Positions 1 through 9,527 of a stretch of DNA of 63,623 nucleotides are shown here, piece by piece. Every line of letters begins with the position of its first letter. Position 1 is the first letter of the stretch. The notes below the pieces were generated by a model. It worked only from the letters and a program-made list of their open reading frames with translations, did no database searches and had not been told where the DNA came from. The translations under genes and the position numbers were made by a program. This stretch comes from Bacilli bacterium (lineage in GTDB: Bacteria; Bacillota_I; Bacilli_A; ML615J-28; CAG-313): contig JAFQFT010000024.1 in NCBI GenBank assembly GCA_017398545.1, positions 1-63,623 of the forward strand. The letters run 5' to 3'.

Positions 1-1215
1 AATAATAACGAAAATAATGGTGAAAAAACTAAAGTAACTTTAACAGTTTGGGGTTCTGAAGAAGACCAAGCAATGTTAAAAGAAATGTGTAATGAATTTG
101 CTAAAGCTAATCCTGATAAAGAATATAAATTCTTATTTGGTGTACAAAGTGAAGCTGATGCAGCTGATAAAGTATTAAATGACGTTACAGCTGGACCAGA
201 TGTTTATTCATTTGCTAGCGACCAAATTAATAAATTAATTGCTGGTGGAGCGCTTGCTCGTATCGGTGGTACTAATGAAACTCAAGTTAAAGAATTAAAT
301 TCTGAAGGTAGTGTTGATGCTGCTACAATCACTGTTAATGGCGAAGACCAATTATATGCTTACCCTTCAACTGGTGACAACTGTTATTTTGTTTACTATG
401 ATAAGAGAGTTTATACTGATCCATCACAATTATCAACTCTTTCTAGCATGTTAGATATTGCCAATAATGCTGGTAAAAAAGTTCATTTTAAATTAAATGA
501 TGATGGTTGGTATTTATCAAGTTTCTTCTTTGCTAAACCTAATTTAGGTTACCAAGTAACTTATAATGAAAACATGGTTGAACAAAGTGTAACTATTAAC
601 TTTGATAATGATGAAGGTTTAGAAGTAATGAAATCACTTCGTACATATCTAACTCATGATGGTATGGTAGCTCAAACTGATGACTCTAAGATTATTGCTG
701 CATTCACACCTGATGAAGAAGGTAAATTATCTGCAGCTGCAGCTGTAAGTGGTACTTGGAATGCAAAAACTATTAAAGAGCTTCTTGGTGATAACATGGG
801 TGTTATTAAACTTCCTACTGTTGAAATTTCTGGTCAAGAAACTCAATTATCTGGTTTCATGGGTTATAAATTAATTGGTGTTAATGGTTATAGTAATAAT
901 AAAGCTGAAGCTCATAAACTTGCTTTATGGCTTACAAATGAACAAAATCAATTAAAGAGATTTGAAGTTCGTGGATTTGGTCCAACTAATAAAGTTGTTG
1001 CAGCTATGGAAGCTGTTCTAAATGATCCAGTTATTTCTGTAGTTTTAGAACAAGCTAAATTTAATAGAGCACAAAAAGGTGTACCAGGAAACTACTGGAC
1101 TCCAATGGGATCTTTAATTACTCCAATCATTACAGCTAAAGATGAAGGTAAAACTGTAAGTGATGAAGAATTATTAGAATTATTAGTTGCTACTTGTAAT
1201 TCAATTAGAAAATAA
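1..1215 (+). CDS. Sugar (maltodextrin-type) ABC transporter substrate-binding protein, 5' partial
   Basis: The frame is open from base 1, so the signal peptide and lipobox lie outside the window and the ATG at 73 is internal. The visible part begins with an Asn/Glu-rich linker (NNNENNGEK) followed by VTLTVWGSEEDQ, the usual first strand of family 1 extracellular solute-binding proteins; later parts (a DVYSFASDQ segment, SGTWNAKT, ALWLTNEQNQ) fit maltose/maltodextrin binders. It would capture oligosaccharide outside the membrane and deliver it to the two permeases that follow. A close paralogue lies at 7429-8708. A strong hairpin separates it from the permease genes. Sugar specificity is inferred from the amylase in the same operon. 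Confidence 0.9.
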   Translation, partial: NNNENNGEKTKVTLTVWGSEEDQAMLKEMCNEFAKANPDKEYKFLFGVQSEADAADKVLNDVTAGPDVYSFASDQINKLIAGGALARIGGTNETQVKELNSEGSVDAATITVNGEDQLYAYPSTGDNCYFVYYDKRVYTDPSQLSTLSSMLDIANNAGKKVHFKLNDDGWYLSSFFFAKPNLGYQVTYNENMVEQSVTINFDNDEGLEVMKSLRTYLTHDGMVAQTDDSKIIAAFTPDEEGKLSAAAAVSGTWNAKTIKELLGDNMGVIKLPTVEISGQETQLSGFMGYKLIGVNGYSNNKAEAHKLALWLTNEQNQLKRFEVRGFGPTNKVVAAMEAVLNDPVISVVLEQAKFNRAQKGVPGNYWTPMGSLITPIITAKDEGKTVSDEELLELLVATCNSIRK

Positions 1216-1222
1216 TTTGAAA

Positions 1223-1252
1223 AAAGCTGCTGCAAGCAAAAGCAGCAGCTTT
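1223..1252 (+). terminator. Intercistronic hairpin between binding protein and permease genes
   Basis: Perfect 11-bp stem AAAGCTGCTGC / GCAGCAGCTTT with an 8-nt loop. No T-tract follows, so it is more likely an RNA-stabilising or partly attenuating hairpin than a full terminator, as is common between malE-like and malF-like genes. Confidence 0.6.
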
Positions 1253-1285
1253 AATAATATATAAATATACAAGGAGGTTTTAAAA

Positions 1286-2824
1286 GTGGACTTTGAAATT
1301 TATAAATATAGTGCATTTAAAAGATTTCTAATTCGCGTTGGAAGATTTTTCAAAGGATTAGGAACGGGCTTCGTAAATTTCTTTATTAACTTAGGAAAAC
1401 TATTTGTATCATTATTTGTAAAATTATTTGCCGCAATAAAATCATTTGGATTAAACTTTGTAAAAGGAAATATTCTTACTAAAGCATCATATTTAATTAT
1501 GGGGCTTAGTCATTTCTTTAGAGGTCAAATAGTAAGAGGGTTTATATATCTAATTTTAGAGGTTGGATTTATTTGTTACATGGTATTTTTTGGTGGTAAT
1601 TATTTATCAATGTTTTTCCAAAACTTCTTTGGTGGAGGGAATATTGGTAGAGTTGAAACAAGTGATTTCTGGAATGAAGAATTAGGAATCTACGATAAAT
1701 TACCGGGAGATAACTCTTTCCATATTATTTTATATGGAATTCTTACACTATTTGTAATTTTATTCTTTATAATGACATATTTCCAAGTTACTAAAGAAAG
1801 TTACGATTTAGAACAAAATACTATAATCGGTAAAAAACCAGTTAATTTTAAAAGAGATGTCAATAATCTATTAGATAATAAATTCCATATAACATTATTA
1901 TCTGTTCCAATGATTGGTTTATTTATGTTTACGATTGTTCCGCTTGTTACAATGATTTTAATTGCATTTACAAACTATGATGCTAATCATGAAGTTCCAC
2001 AACACTTATTTCAGTGGGTTGGATTTGATAACTTTATAGATTTATTCGCGTCAAATTCTGATCTTGGTGCAACATTCTGGAGAGTTCTTGGTTGGACACT
2101 TATTTGGGCAGTTCTTGCAACATTTACAAGTTATTTCTTTGGAATGCTTTTAGCTTTATTAATTAATAAAAAAGGAATTAAATTTAAGAAACTATACCGT
2201 ACAATGTTTGTTGCAACAATCGCTGTTCCCCAATTTGTATCACTATTAATTATGTCTAAAATGCTTGATACTGGTGGTGGAACGCTTGGTTCAGGTGGTG
2301 GTGTAATAACTCAACTTATTGAACAATTATTTAATTATCACTTAAAATTTGGACTGGATATAAATACAACAAGAATTTGTATTGTACTTGTAAATATGTG
2401 GATAGGTGTTCCATATAGTATGCTTATGTGTTCTGGTATTTTAATGAATATTCCTGAGGACTTATATGAATCTGCTAGAATTGATGGTGCTAGCGGAGTT
2501 AGACGTTTCTTTAAAATAACACTTCCATATATGTTATTCGTAACTGGACCTTATTTAATTACACAGTTCATTGGTAATATTAATAACTTTAATGTTATTT
2601 TCTTACTTAGTGGAGGTGGTCCTGGTGATCCACTTAAATATACAGATGGTGCAAAAGGGACTGACCTTTTAATTACATGGCTTTATAAATTATCACTTGG
2701 AACTGATCGTAACTATAAACTTGCATCAGTAATAGGTATTTTAGTATTTGTTATTTCTGCTGTATTTAGTTTAATTGTTTATAATAAATCAAGTGCTGTG
2801 AAAGGAGAAGAAAATTTCCAATGA
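1286..2824 (+). CDS. Maltose-type ABC transporter permease, MalF/MalC-like
   Basis: Integral membrane subunit of a carbohydrate uptake ABC transporter, 512 residues. The start is GTG at 1286, nine bases after AGGAGG (1271-1276). The N-terminus is long: an amphipathic Phe/Lys-rich stretch, then membrane segments around residues 85-105 and 145-165, before the conserved permease core. The cytoplasmic EAA loop reads DLYESARIDGASGVRRFF near residues 393-410, the contact for the ATPase. The long N-terminal part is typical of MalF/MalC rather than simpler family 1 sugar permeases. The stop overlaps the start of the next gene (ATGA), so the two permeases are translationally coupled. Confidence 0.92.
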   Translation: MDFEIYKYSAFKRFLIRVGRFFKGLGTGFVNFFINLGKLFVSLFVKLFAAIKSFGLNFVKGNILTKASYLIMGLSHFFRGQIVRGFIYLILEVGFICYMVFFGGNYLSMFFQNFFGGGNIGRVETSDFWNEELGIYDKLPGDNSFHIILYGILTLFVILFFIMTYFQVTKESYDLEQNTIIGKKPVNFKRDVNNLLDNKFHITLLSVPMIGLFMFTIVPLVTMILIAFTNYDANHEVPQHLFQWVGFDNFIDLFASNSDLGATFWRVLGWTLIWAVLATFTSYFFGMLLALLINKKGIKFKKLYRTMFVATIAVPQFVSLLIMSKMLDTGGGTLGSGGGVITQLIEQLFNYHLKFGLDINTTRICIVLVNMWIGVPYSMLMCSGILMNIPEDLYESARIDGASGVRRFFKITLPYMLFVTGPYLITQFIGNINNFNVIFLLSGGGPGDPLKYTDGAKGTDLLITWLYKLSLGTDRNYKLASVIGILVFVISAVFSLIVYNKSSAVKGEENFQ

Positions 2825-3792
2825 TGAAAAAAGAAAAGAAAATAAAGGTTAAATCATATGTATCAACTTCTCCAGATGCACAAAGATGGGCAGAAATTGA
2901 TAAGTTAGAACAAAGTTTAAATAAGAAAAAGAAAAAACCACGTAGTATGAAATTCTGGAGAATTTTCGGTAATACTACTGGACAAATTGTTTTAAGTATT
3001 CTTGCAATAATATGGATTATTCCACTTATATATCTATTTGTTCAATCATTTAGAAAAGAACCAGGTGCATGGAGCCCAACATTCTTCCCTCAAACTTGGA
3101 CATTAGATAACTATAAACGTTTATTTACAGAAACAAAGTTTTTAAGATGGTATGGTAACACTCTACTTATAGCAATCATTAGTTGTGCTATTACGGCAAT
3201 TTTTGTTCTTGCGGTTGCATATGCATTTAGTAGAATTAGATTTAAAGCTAGAAAACCGATGATGAATATTATGTTAATTCTAGGAATGTTCCCAGGATTT
3301 ATGAGTATGTCTGCAGTGTATTTCTTACTTAAGATTTTACTTCCAAATAATTATCAATCATTACTTAGTTTAATCATTGTATATTCTGCAGGAGCAGCTC
3401 TTAGTTATTATATCGCAAAAGGGTTCTTTGACACAGTTCCAAAATCACTAGATGAAGCTGCAAGAATTGACGGTGCAAGTCGTTTTAGAACATTCTTTAA
3501 GATAATCCTACCACTTAGTAAATCAATTATCATTTATACAATTTTAATTAGTTTTATTTCACCTTGGTGTGATTATATCTTTGTATCATTTATAATGTCC
3601 GGTGTTCCTGATACTGGAATGTACACAGTTTCACTTGGAATGTATAAATGGCTTGAACGTGAACAAATTCAACAATACTTTACAACATTCTGTGCTGCAG
3701 CTGTTATTGTTGCTACACCTATTACTGCATTATTTATGTGGTTACAAAAGTATTATGTAGAAGGTGTAACAGGCGGAGCAGTTAAGGGATAG
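2821..3792 (+). CDS. Maltose-type ABC transporter permease, MalG-like
   Basis: Second permease subunit, 323 residues. It starts on ATG 2821, overlapping the end of the MalF-like gene by four bases. A basic N-terminal cytoplasmic extension of about 50 residues (rich in Lys) precedes six predicted membrane helices. The EAA motif KSLDEAARIDGASRFRTFF sits near residues 212-230. It ends at 3792, nine bases before the amylase gene, whose ribosome binding site GGAGG overlaps the intergenic gap. With the partner permease it would form the translocation channel fed by the binding protein and energised by the MsmX-like ATPase downstream. Confidence 0.92.
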   Translation: MMKKEKKIKVKSYVSTSPDAQRWAEIDKLEQSLNKKKKKPRSMKFWRIFGNTTGQIVLSILAIIWIIPLIYLFVQSFRKEPGAWSPTFFPQTWTLDNYKRLFTETKFLRWYGNTLLIAIISCAITAIFVLAVAYAFSRIRFKARKPMMNIMLILGMFPGFMSMSAVYFLLKILLPNNYQSLLSLIIVYSAGAALSYYIAKGFFDTVPKSLDEAARIDGASRFRTFFKIILPLSKSIIIYTILISFISPWCDYIFVSFIMSGVPDTGMYTVSLGMYKWLEREQIQQYFTTFCAAAVIVATPITALFMWLQKYYVEGVTGGAVKG

Positions 3793-3801
3793 GAGGAGTA
3801 T

Positions 3802-5400
3802 ATGAAAAGAATTATTAAATATGTTGTTTTACTTTTATTAGTTGCTTTAATTATTCCAACTATTTCTTCATGTAAAAGTTGTAAAGAAGAAAATAATAAT
3901 GATGATGAAGTAAAATTAAATATTATTGATGATAAATATCGAAACTATTATGAAATCTTTGTTTATAGTTTTTTTGATACAAACAATGATGGTATTGGAG
4001 ATTTAAATGGTGTAACCCAAAAACTTGATTATATTAAAGAAATGGGATTTAATGGAATTTGGTTAATGCCTATCCATCCATCTCCTACATATCATAAATA
4101 TGATGTAAAAGATTATTATGCTATTGATCCTGCTTATGGAACACTTGATGATTTTAAAAAATTAGTTGATGAAGCACATAAACGTGGTATTAATATTATT
4201 TTAGACCTTGTAGTAAATCACTCTAGTAGTGAACATCCATGGTTTAAAAATGCTTGTGATTCAATTCGTAAAAATGGTTCGCCAAGTGGTGAATATGCTG
4301 ACTTTTATAATTTTACTAAACAAAGTAGTACTACTGGTTATTCACTAGTTAGTGGTACAAGTTATTATTATGAATCAAGATTCTGGAGTGGAATGCCAGA
4401 CCTAAATTTAGATTCAGAAAATGTTAAAGCTGAAATAGTTAAGATTATGAATTATTGGTTAAATGATTATAACGTTGATGGTTTTAGACTTGATGCGGTA
4501 ACAAGTTATTATACTGGTAATGTTCCTTCAAATGTAGAATTTTTATCTTGGCTTAATACTGAAGCAAAAAAATTAAAGAGTGATGCATATATTGTTGGTG
4601 AAGCATGGCTTGGATCTGATTTTGAAATTAATCGTTATTATCAAAGTGGAATTGATAGTTTCTTCTTATTTACTGGTGCTCAAGCAGGTGGTACTATTTC
4701 TTCACTTGTTAAACAACAAAGTGGAGCATCTTTAGGTAAATTAATGGTTAAACTTCAAGAAACATATGGTGAAGATGCCATTTTAGCTCCATTCTTGGGT
4801 AATCATGACACAATGAGACCAGGTAGTTTTATGCCAGGAGAAGAAAATGTTAAAATGGCTGCTGGTGTTTTATCAATGATGAGTGGTAGCGTATTTGTTT
4901 ATTATGGTGAAGAAATTGGAATGATTTCAAAAGATGGTTCTAATTCTGATCCGCATAAACGTATCGCTATGAAATGGATGGATAAAAATATATATGAAGG
5001 AATGTGCTATACAACACCAAATGGTATTAAAATAGATAACTCATATTATTATTATTCATCAGTTGATTCACAAAGTTCTAATGAATATAGTATTTTAAAT
5101 TATTATAAAAAAGCAATGCAACTAAGAAATATGTTCCCGTCTATTGCACGTGGAAAAGTAGAATATCATCCTGAAGGGCAAAATAATTATATATGTGTAA
5201 TTACAAAAACTTATCAAGATGAAAAAATTACGATTGTATTTAATTTAGATTCATTTGAACAAACTGTAAAACTTGATCAAAGTAGTTTAGGATTTACTAA
5301 ATTAGTAGGTGAATTATATGCTACAAATGATGGAAAAGCAAAATATGATGGAAATGGTGAAGTTGTTCTTCCACCACATTCTATTGTTATATTTAAGTAA
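3802..5400 (+). CDS. Lipoprotein alpha-amylase, GH13 family
   Basis: Secreted, membrane-anchored glycoside hydrolase of 532 residues. A hydrophobic signal peptide ends in the lipobox ISSC with the lipidated Cys at 24, followed by an Asn/Asp-rich linker. All four GH13 regions are visible: DLVVNH (135-140), GFRLDAVT with nucleophile D231, VGEAW with acid/base E267, and LGNHDT with D336. It would cleave alpha-1,4-glucans at the cell surface so that the ABC transporter encoded by the same operon can take up the products. Length fits neopullulanase/oligoglucosidase-type enzymes. The lipobox context (SSCKSCK) is nearly the same as that of the GDPD lipoprotein at 36802. Confidence 0.93.
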   Translation: MKRIIKYVVLLLLVALIIPTISSCKSCKEENNNDDEVKLNIIDDKYRNYYEIFVYSFFDTNNDGIGDLNGVTQKLDYIKEMGFNGIWLMPIHPSPTYHKYDVKDYYAIDPAYGTLDDFKKLVDEAHKRGINIILDLVVNHSSSEHPWFKNACDSIRKNGSPSGEYADFYNFTKQSSTTGYSLVSGTSYYYESRFWSGMPDLNLDSENVKAEIVKIMNYWLNDYNVDGFRLDAVTSYYTGNVPSNVEFLSWLNTEAKKLKSDAYIVGEAWLGSDFEINRYYQSGIDSFFLFTGAQAGGTISSLVKQQSGASLGKLMVKLQETYGEDAILAPFLGNHDTMRPGSFMPGEENVKMAAGVLSMMSGSVFVYYGEEIGMISKDGSNSDPHKRIAMKWMDKNIYEGMCYTTPNGIKIDNSYYYYSSVDSQSSNEYSILNYYKKAMQLRNMFPSIARGKVEYHPEGQNNYICVITKTYQDEKITIVFNLDSFEQTVKLDQSSLGFTKLVGELYATNDGKAKYDGNGEVVLPPHSIVIFK

Positions 5401-5415
5401 AGGAAAAAGATATAT

Positions 5416-7296
5416 ATGGCAAGTTTATCACTTAAACATATTTTTAAAGTATATGATGGCGGTGTAAAAGCAGTAAATGATTTTACTATGGATATTGCTG
5501 ATAACGAATTTATCGTCTTTGTTGGTCCATCAGGATGTGGTAAATCAACAACACTAAGAATGATTGCAGGGCTTGAAGATATTACTGCAGGAGAACTTAG
5601 AATTGATGATGAAATCGTAAATGATTATGAACCAAAAGATAGAAATATCGCAATGGTGTTCCAAAACTATGCGTTATACCCCCATATGACAGTATATGAA
5701 AACATGGCATTTTCATTAAGAACTGCCCATGTTCCAAATGATGTCATTTATGAAAAAGTAACTGAAGCTGCTGAAATCTTAGGTATTACACAATATTTAG
5801 ATCGTAAACCCAAAGCATTATCTGGTGGTCAACGTCAACGTGTTGCACTTGGTCGTGCAATTGTAAGAAATCCAAAAGTATTCTTACTTGATGAACCGTT
5901 ATCTAACCTTGATGCTAAACTTAGAACAGCAATGAGAGCTGAGATTTCAAGACTTCATGAAAGATTAAAAACAACATTTATCTATGTAACACATGACCAA
6001 GTTGAAGCTATGACTATGGGAACAAGAATTGTTGTTATGAAAGATGGATATATTCAACAAATTGATACACCAATTAATTTATATAAATATCCAGATAATA
6101 TGTTTGTTGCTGGATTCATCGGTACTCCACAAATGAATTTCTTTGACGCAACAATTACAAAAAATGGTGAAGATGTAGTTTATAAACTTGATTGTGGACC
6201 AAGTATTGAAATGAAATATATCCATACAGATAAAGTACCACTTAAATATATGGATTCTAAGACTAAAGTAGTATTTGGTATTAGACCAGATGATGTAAGA
6301 GTTAGAAGTAATAAATATGTTGATGATGGTATGTGGGCTCCACTACAAGCAGTTGTAAGTGTAGTAGAAGTTCTTGGTGGTGAAACTATTATTTATGCTA
6401 ACTTAAATCTAGATACTCCAGATGATGAAGTTGGTGCAATTATTATTAAAGCTGATCCTGATACTTTTGTAAAACGTGGTGATATTATTGATATAGAATT
6501 ATCAAGACGTAAATTCCATGTCTTTGATAAAACTACTGAACAAAGTATTAGAAAACGTATTCCACAAGAAAATATTATTAAAGGTAATATTACAAATAAT
6601 ACACTTGAAATTAGTAGTCAAGAATTTAAACTTCCATCTGCTATAAAAGCAGAAGATGTTAAAGATACTGAAGTAATTATTCCTGTTTCTGCAATCTCAC
6701 TTGGAAATGGCGTTGGCAAAGCAAAAGTTGAATGGATTGAACAAATTGATAATATTGTTTTATACTTCTTAAAAGTAGGAGATTTAACAATTTTCGCAAA
6801 AGAAGAAGGAACTCCTAGGTTTAAGATTAACGATGAAGTATCATTTGAAATAGACTTATCACAAATCACAATCACTGCATCTTCAGTACAACCACTTAAT
6901 TTAGTTAATAGATTAGATGGTGTATTTATTAAAGAAAAAGAAAACAAAAATGATTATAATTTCTTTATGAAAATTGGTGAACATAAGTTAGCTCCTTCAA
7001 ATAGAATTTGTGAAAAATTATTTGCATGTAAAGGTCCTAAAATCTTTAATACTGATTTAGTATATGAGTTCAATACAAAAGATATAAGCGTATTAACTGT
7101 AAAAGAACCTAATAAACTAATTGGTAAAATTACAGAAGTTTTAGATTATGGTACTAAAAAATATTCTAAAGTAGATCTATCATGTGGTATTATTACAGTA
7201 GAATATTCTGGACAAATCGGTGAAGAAGTTGTTTTAGATATTGATGTTGATAAGATTACTATTATCGATAAATCAATTGATATTATAATTGTATAA
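5416..7296 (+). CDS. MsmX/UgpC-type sugar ABC transporter ATPase with long C-terminal extension
   Basis: ATP-hydrolysing subunit of a carbohydrate importer. Walker [10 protein letters not shown] (37-45), signature LSGGQRQR (about 135), Walker B with D159-E160 (LLDEP) and the H-loop in THDQ are all intact. Family members are about 360-380 residues; this one has 626. After the usual regulatory OB-fold (about 240-375) there are some 250 more residues, including PVSAISLG and segments resembling further TOBE/OB-type strands (a [10 protein letters not shown] segment and a C-terminal [10 protein letters not shown]), with no recognised domain. It follows the amylase by 15 bases, with AGGAAA as ribosome binding site. 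It probably energises the permeases upstream and possibly other sugar transporters. Confidence 0.9.
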   Translation: MASLSLKHIFKVYDGGVKAVNDFTMDIADNEFIVFVGPSGCGKSTTLRMIAGLEDITAGELRIDDEIVNDYEPKDRNIAMVFQNYALYPHMTVYENMAFSLRTAHVPNDVIYEKVTEAAEILGITQYLDRKPKALSGGQRQRVALGRAIVRNPKVFLLDEPLSNLDAKLRTAMRAEISRLHERLKTTFIYVTHDQVEAMTMGTRIVVMKDGYIQQIDTPINLYKYPDNMFVAGFIGTPQMNFFDATITKNGEDVVYKLDCGPSIEMKYIHTDKVPLKYMDSKTKVVFGIRPDDVRVRSNKYVDDGMWAPLQAVVSVVEVLGGETIIYANLNLDTPDDEVGAIIIKADPDTFVKRGDIIDIELSRRKFHVFDKTTEQSIRKRIPQENIIKGNITNNTLEISSQEFKLPSAIKAEDVKDTEVIIPVSAISLGNGVGKAKVEWIEQIDNIVLYFLKVGDLTIFAKEEGTPRFKINDEVSFEIDLSQITITASSVQPLNLVNRLDGVFIKEKENKNDYNFFMKIGEHKLAPSNRICEKLFACKGPKIFNTDLVYEFNTKDISVLTVKEPNKLIGKITEVLDYGTKKYSKVDLSCGIITVEYSGQIGEEVVLDIDVDKITIIDKSIDIIIV

Positions 7297-7303
7297 AAAA
7301 TTT

Positions 7304-7331
7304 AAGAGAAAGACTAAGTCTTTCTCTTTTT
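7304..7331 (+). terminator. Rho-independent terminator after the sugar operon
   Basis: 11-bp stem AAGAGAAAGAC / GTCTTTCTCTT with a TAA loop, followed by T residues. It ends the operon running from the binding protein to the ATPase. Confidence 0.85.
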
Positions 7332-7428
7332 AGTTTTAAAATGTATAAAATAATAAAAATTAGCAATAATATATATAGATTTAAGTGTATATTATACTTA
7401 TTTTAATTTATATATAAGGATGGAAAAT

Positions 7429-8708
7429 ATGAAAAAAATTTCAAAATTGACAATAATTACATTGTTAGTCACACTCATTTTTCTAATGTCTTGTGAAAAT
7501 AAATGTAATACTAAAAAAGTAATAAAGTAACTTTAACAATATGGGCTTCTGAAGAAGATCAAGAAATGTTAAAACAAATGTGCAATAGTTTTGCTATGAG
7601 TAATAAAGATCAAGAATATGAGTTTTTATTTGGTGTAGAAGGTGAAGGGGATATGGCTGATAAAGTATTAAATGATGTAACTGAAGGACCTGATGTTTAT
7701 TCTTTCGCAAGTGATCAAATTTATAAACTATATGCAGGTGGAGCACTTTCACGTATAGGTGGAGAAAATGAAACAAAAGTAAAAGAAATGAATACTACTG
7801 GTAGCGTTGATGCTGCAACAATTACCATTAAAGGTGAAAATCAGTTATTCGCATATCCATCAACAGGGGACAATTGTTATTTTTTATATTATGATAAAAG
7901 AGTTTATTCTGATCCTTCTAAAGTAGCAACACTTGATAGTATACTAGATTTAGCAGCATCATCAGGTAAGAAATTTCATTTTAAACTAAATGATGACGGA
8001 TGGTATTTATCGAGCTTCTTTTTTGCTAAACCAAGTCTAAAATATAATGTAACATACAATGATAATATGGTCGAAGAAAAAGTAGAAATTAACTTTGATT
8101 CAAACGATGGTTTAGAGGTAATGAAATCTTTAAGAAATTACATAAATCATGATGCAATGGTAGCACAAACTGATGACTCAAAAATTATTGCAGCATTCAC
8201 ACCTGATGCAAGCGGTAAAACAACAGCTTCAGCTTGTGTTAGTGGAACATGGAATGCTAAAACTTTAAAAGGATTACTTGGTGATAACTTAGGAGTTGCA
8301 AAACTTCCAACTGCTAAAATTGCTGGTCAACAAACTCAATTATCAGGATTTATGGGATATAAATTAATTGGTGTTAATGGTTATAGTAAAAACAAAACTG
8401 AAGCTCATAAACTAGCACTTTGGCTTACTAATGAACAAAATCAATTAAAAAGATTTGAAGTGAGGGGATTTGCTCCAACAAATAAAAAAATTGCAGAAAA
8501 TAGTGTAATTAAAAACGATCCAGTAATTTCTGCAGTCTTACTTCAAGCACAGTATAATAGAACACAAAAAGGTGTACCTACTAATTATTGGACACCAATG
8601 GCATCATTAATTACACCTATTATTACAGCCAAAGGTCAAGGAAAAACTATTTCAGATAATGAATTGTTAGAACTCCTTAAAGCAACGTCTGCTGCAATAA
8701 GAAAATGA
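7429..8708 (+). pseudogene. Second maltodextrin-type binding protein, frameshifted in the lipoprotein leader
   Basis: ATG at 7429 opens a lipoprotein signal peptide (MKKISKLTIITLLV, lipobox LMSC with Cys at codon 22) that runs into a TAA at 7528-7530. The rest of the protein continues in another frame, open from 7515 to the TGA at 8706-8708, beginning SNKVTLTIWASEEDQE, an obvious match to the mature start of the paralogue at 1-1215. The two frames overlap at a run of six A (7513-7518); one extra A would restore one reading frame of about 426 residues. The body is well conserved with the paralogue, without other breaks. It may be a true pseudogene, a homopolymer sequencing error, or a gene rescued by slippage. 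The internal ATG at 7566 is not a likely real start. Confidence 0.8.
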
Positions 8709-8723
8709 TGCTATTATTAATTT

Positions 8724-8760
8724 AATTAGGAAGATTAATTCTTCCTAATTTTTCTTTTTT
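8724..8760 (+). terminator. Rho-independent terminator after second binding protein
   Basis: Stem AATTAGGAAGA / TCTTCCTAATT with a five-base loop, followed by TTTCTTTTTT. Confidence 0.85.
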
Positions 8761-8761
8761 C

Positions 8762-8790
8762 TTGAAGAATAACTAAAAATATGATAAAAT
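8762..8790 (+). promoter_or_regulatory. Sigma-A type promoter of the ECF sigma factor gene
   Basis: TTGAAG (8762-8767), 17-base spacer, TAAAAT (8785-8790), about 30 bases before the ATG; ribosome binding site GGGGGA at 8806-8811. Confidence 0.6.
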
Positions 8791-8818
8791 TAGACAAAAA
8801 CCACTTGGGGGAATTATT

Positions 8819-9331
8819 ATGACAGGAAAAGAAATTGATACATATATTGAATTATATAAAAAAGGCGATCAAGATGCTTTTAGTGTTATATATCATGAAA
8901 CATATCAAAATGTATATTATACAATTTATTTATTAACAAAGAATAAAACATTAATTGATGATTATGTTCAAGACACTTATGTGAAAGTAATTAAGAATAT
9001 TAATGCTTATAAAATTGGTACTAATTTTAAAGCATGGATTTCGAGAGTTGCACATAACTTAACTATTAATGCTTTACTTTTACAATCTAAAGAAATACCT
9101 GTAGAATTATCTTCAAAAACAGAGCATATTTTTGGTCCTTCAATTGAGCCAGATACAAAAATAGATAAAGCTTTAGATAATTTAACAGGATTAGAAAAAG
9201 AAGTGTTTATCCATTTAATAATCGAAGGTTTGTCTGTTAAAGAAACTGCTGAGATTATGAATGTTAATATTAATCGTATTTATTATTTAAAAAAACAAAT
9301 GGAAGAAACTTTAAAAGTTATATTTCAATAG
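8819..9331 (+). CDS. ECF-type RNA polymerase sigma factor
   Basis: 170 residues with the two-domain layout of extracytoplasmic-function sigma factors. Region 2 covers about residues 15-85 (a DDYVQDTYVKVIKNI segment and FKAWISRVAHN, the -10 recognition and core-binding helices). Region 4 covers about residues 115-165 (LEKEVFIHLIIEGLSVKETA, a helix-turn-helix). It would redirect RNA polymerase to a small regulon. No anti-sigma gene is adjacent; a strong hairpin follows, so it is transcribed alone. The next genes, preceded by two identical palindromes, and the large convergent ATPase-protease are candidate targets, but that is inference from position only. Confidence 0.88.
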   Translation: MTGKEIDTYIELYKKGDQDAFSVIYHETYQNVYYTIYLLTKNKTLIDDYVQDTYVKVIKNINAYKIGTNFKAWISRVAHNLTINALLLQSKEIPVELSSKTEHIFGPSIEPDTKIDKALDNLTGLEKEVFIHLIIEGLSVKETAEIMNVNINRIYYLKKQMEETLKVIFQ

Positions 9332-9333
9332 AA

Positions 9334-9367
9334 AATGGCTAGTTGTAATATTTTACAACTAGCCATT
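9334..9367 (+). terminator. Strong hairpin after sigma factor gene
   Basis: Perfect 15-bp stem AATGGCTAGTTGTAA / TTACAACTAGCCATT, loop TATT; the following sequence is A/T-rich without a clean T-run. Confidence 0.75.
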
Positions 9368-9393
9368 ATTATTTATAATTTGTTGAAAATACT

Positions 9394-9409
9394 TAAAGGT
9401 ATACCTTTA
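9394..9409. promoter_or_regulatory. Palindrome copy 1, probable operator
   Basis: Perfect 16-bp palindrome TAAAGGTATACCTTTA. A second copy is centred 93 bp downstream at 9486-9503. Two identical long palindromes upstream of a gene suggest binding of a dimeric repressor, perhaps with looping; the regulator is not identified. Confidence 0.55.
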
Positions 9410-9485
9410 TATATACATAAAAATTATATCATTATTTGTAATTTATTGCAAGAATTTTAATTAAAAACAATTAATTATTCTAGTT

Positions 9486-9503
9486 ATAAAGGTATACCTT
9501 TAT
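9486..9503. promoter_or_regulatory. Palindrome copy 2, probable operator next to gene start
   Basis: Perfect 18-bp palindrome ATAAAGGTATACCTTTAT, 24 bases before the ATG at 9528. It contains the same 16-bp core as the copy at 9394-9409. A possible -10 (TTATAA, 9484-9489) overlaps it. Confidence 0.55.
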
Positions 9504-9527
9504 GAACAAAAAGATAAGGAGAAAATT

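Noticed and set aside
7566..8708. Separate short binding protein starting at ATG 7566
   Set aside because: The paralogue shows that the mature domain begins about 17 codons earlier, and there is no ribosome binding site before 7566. The gene is a frameshifted copy.
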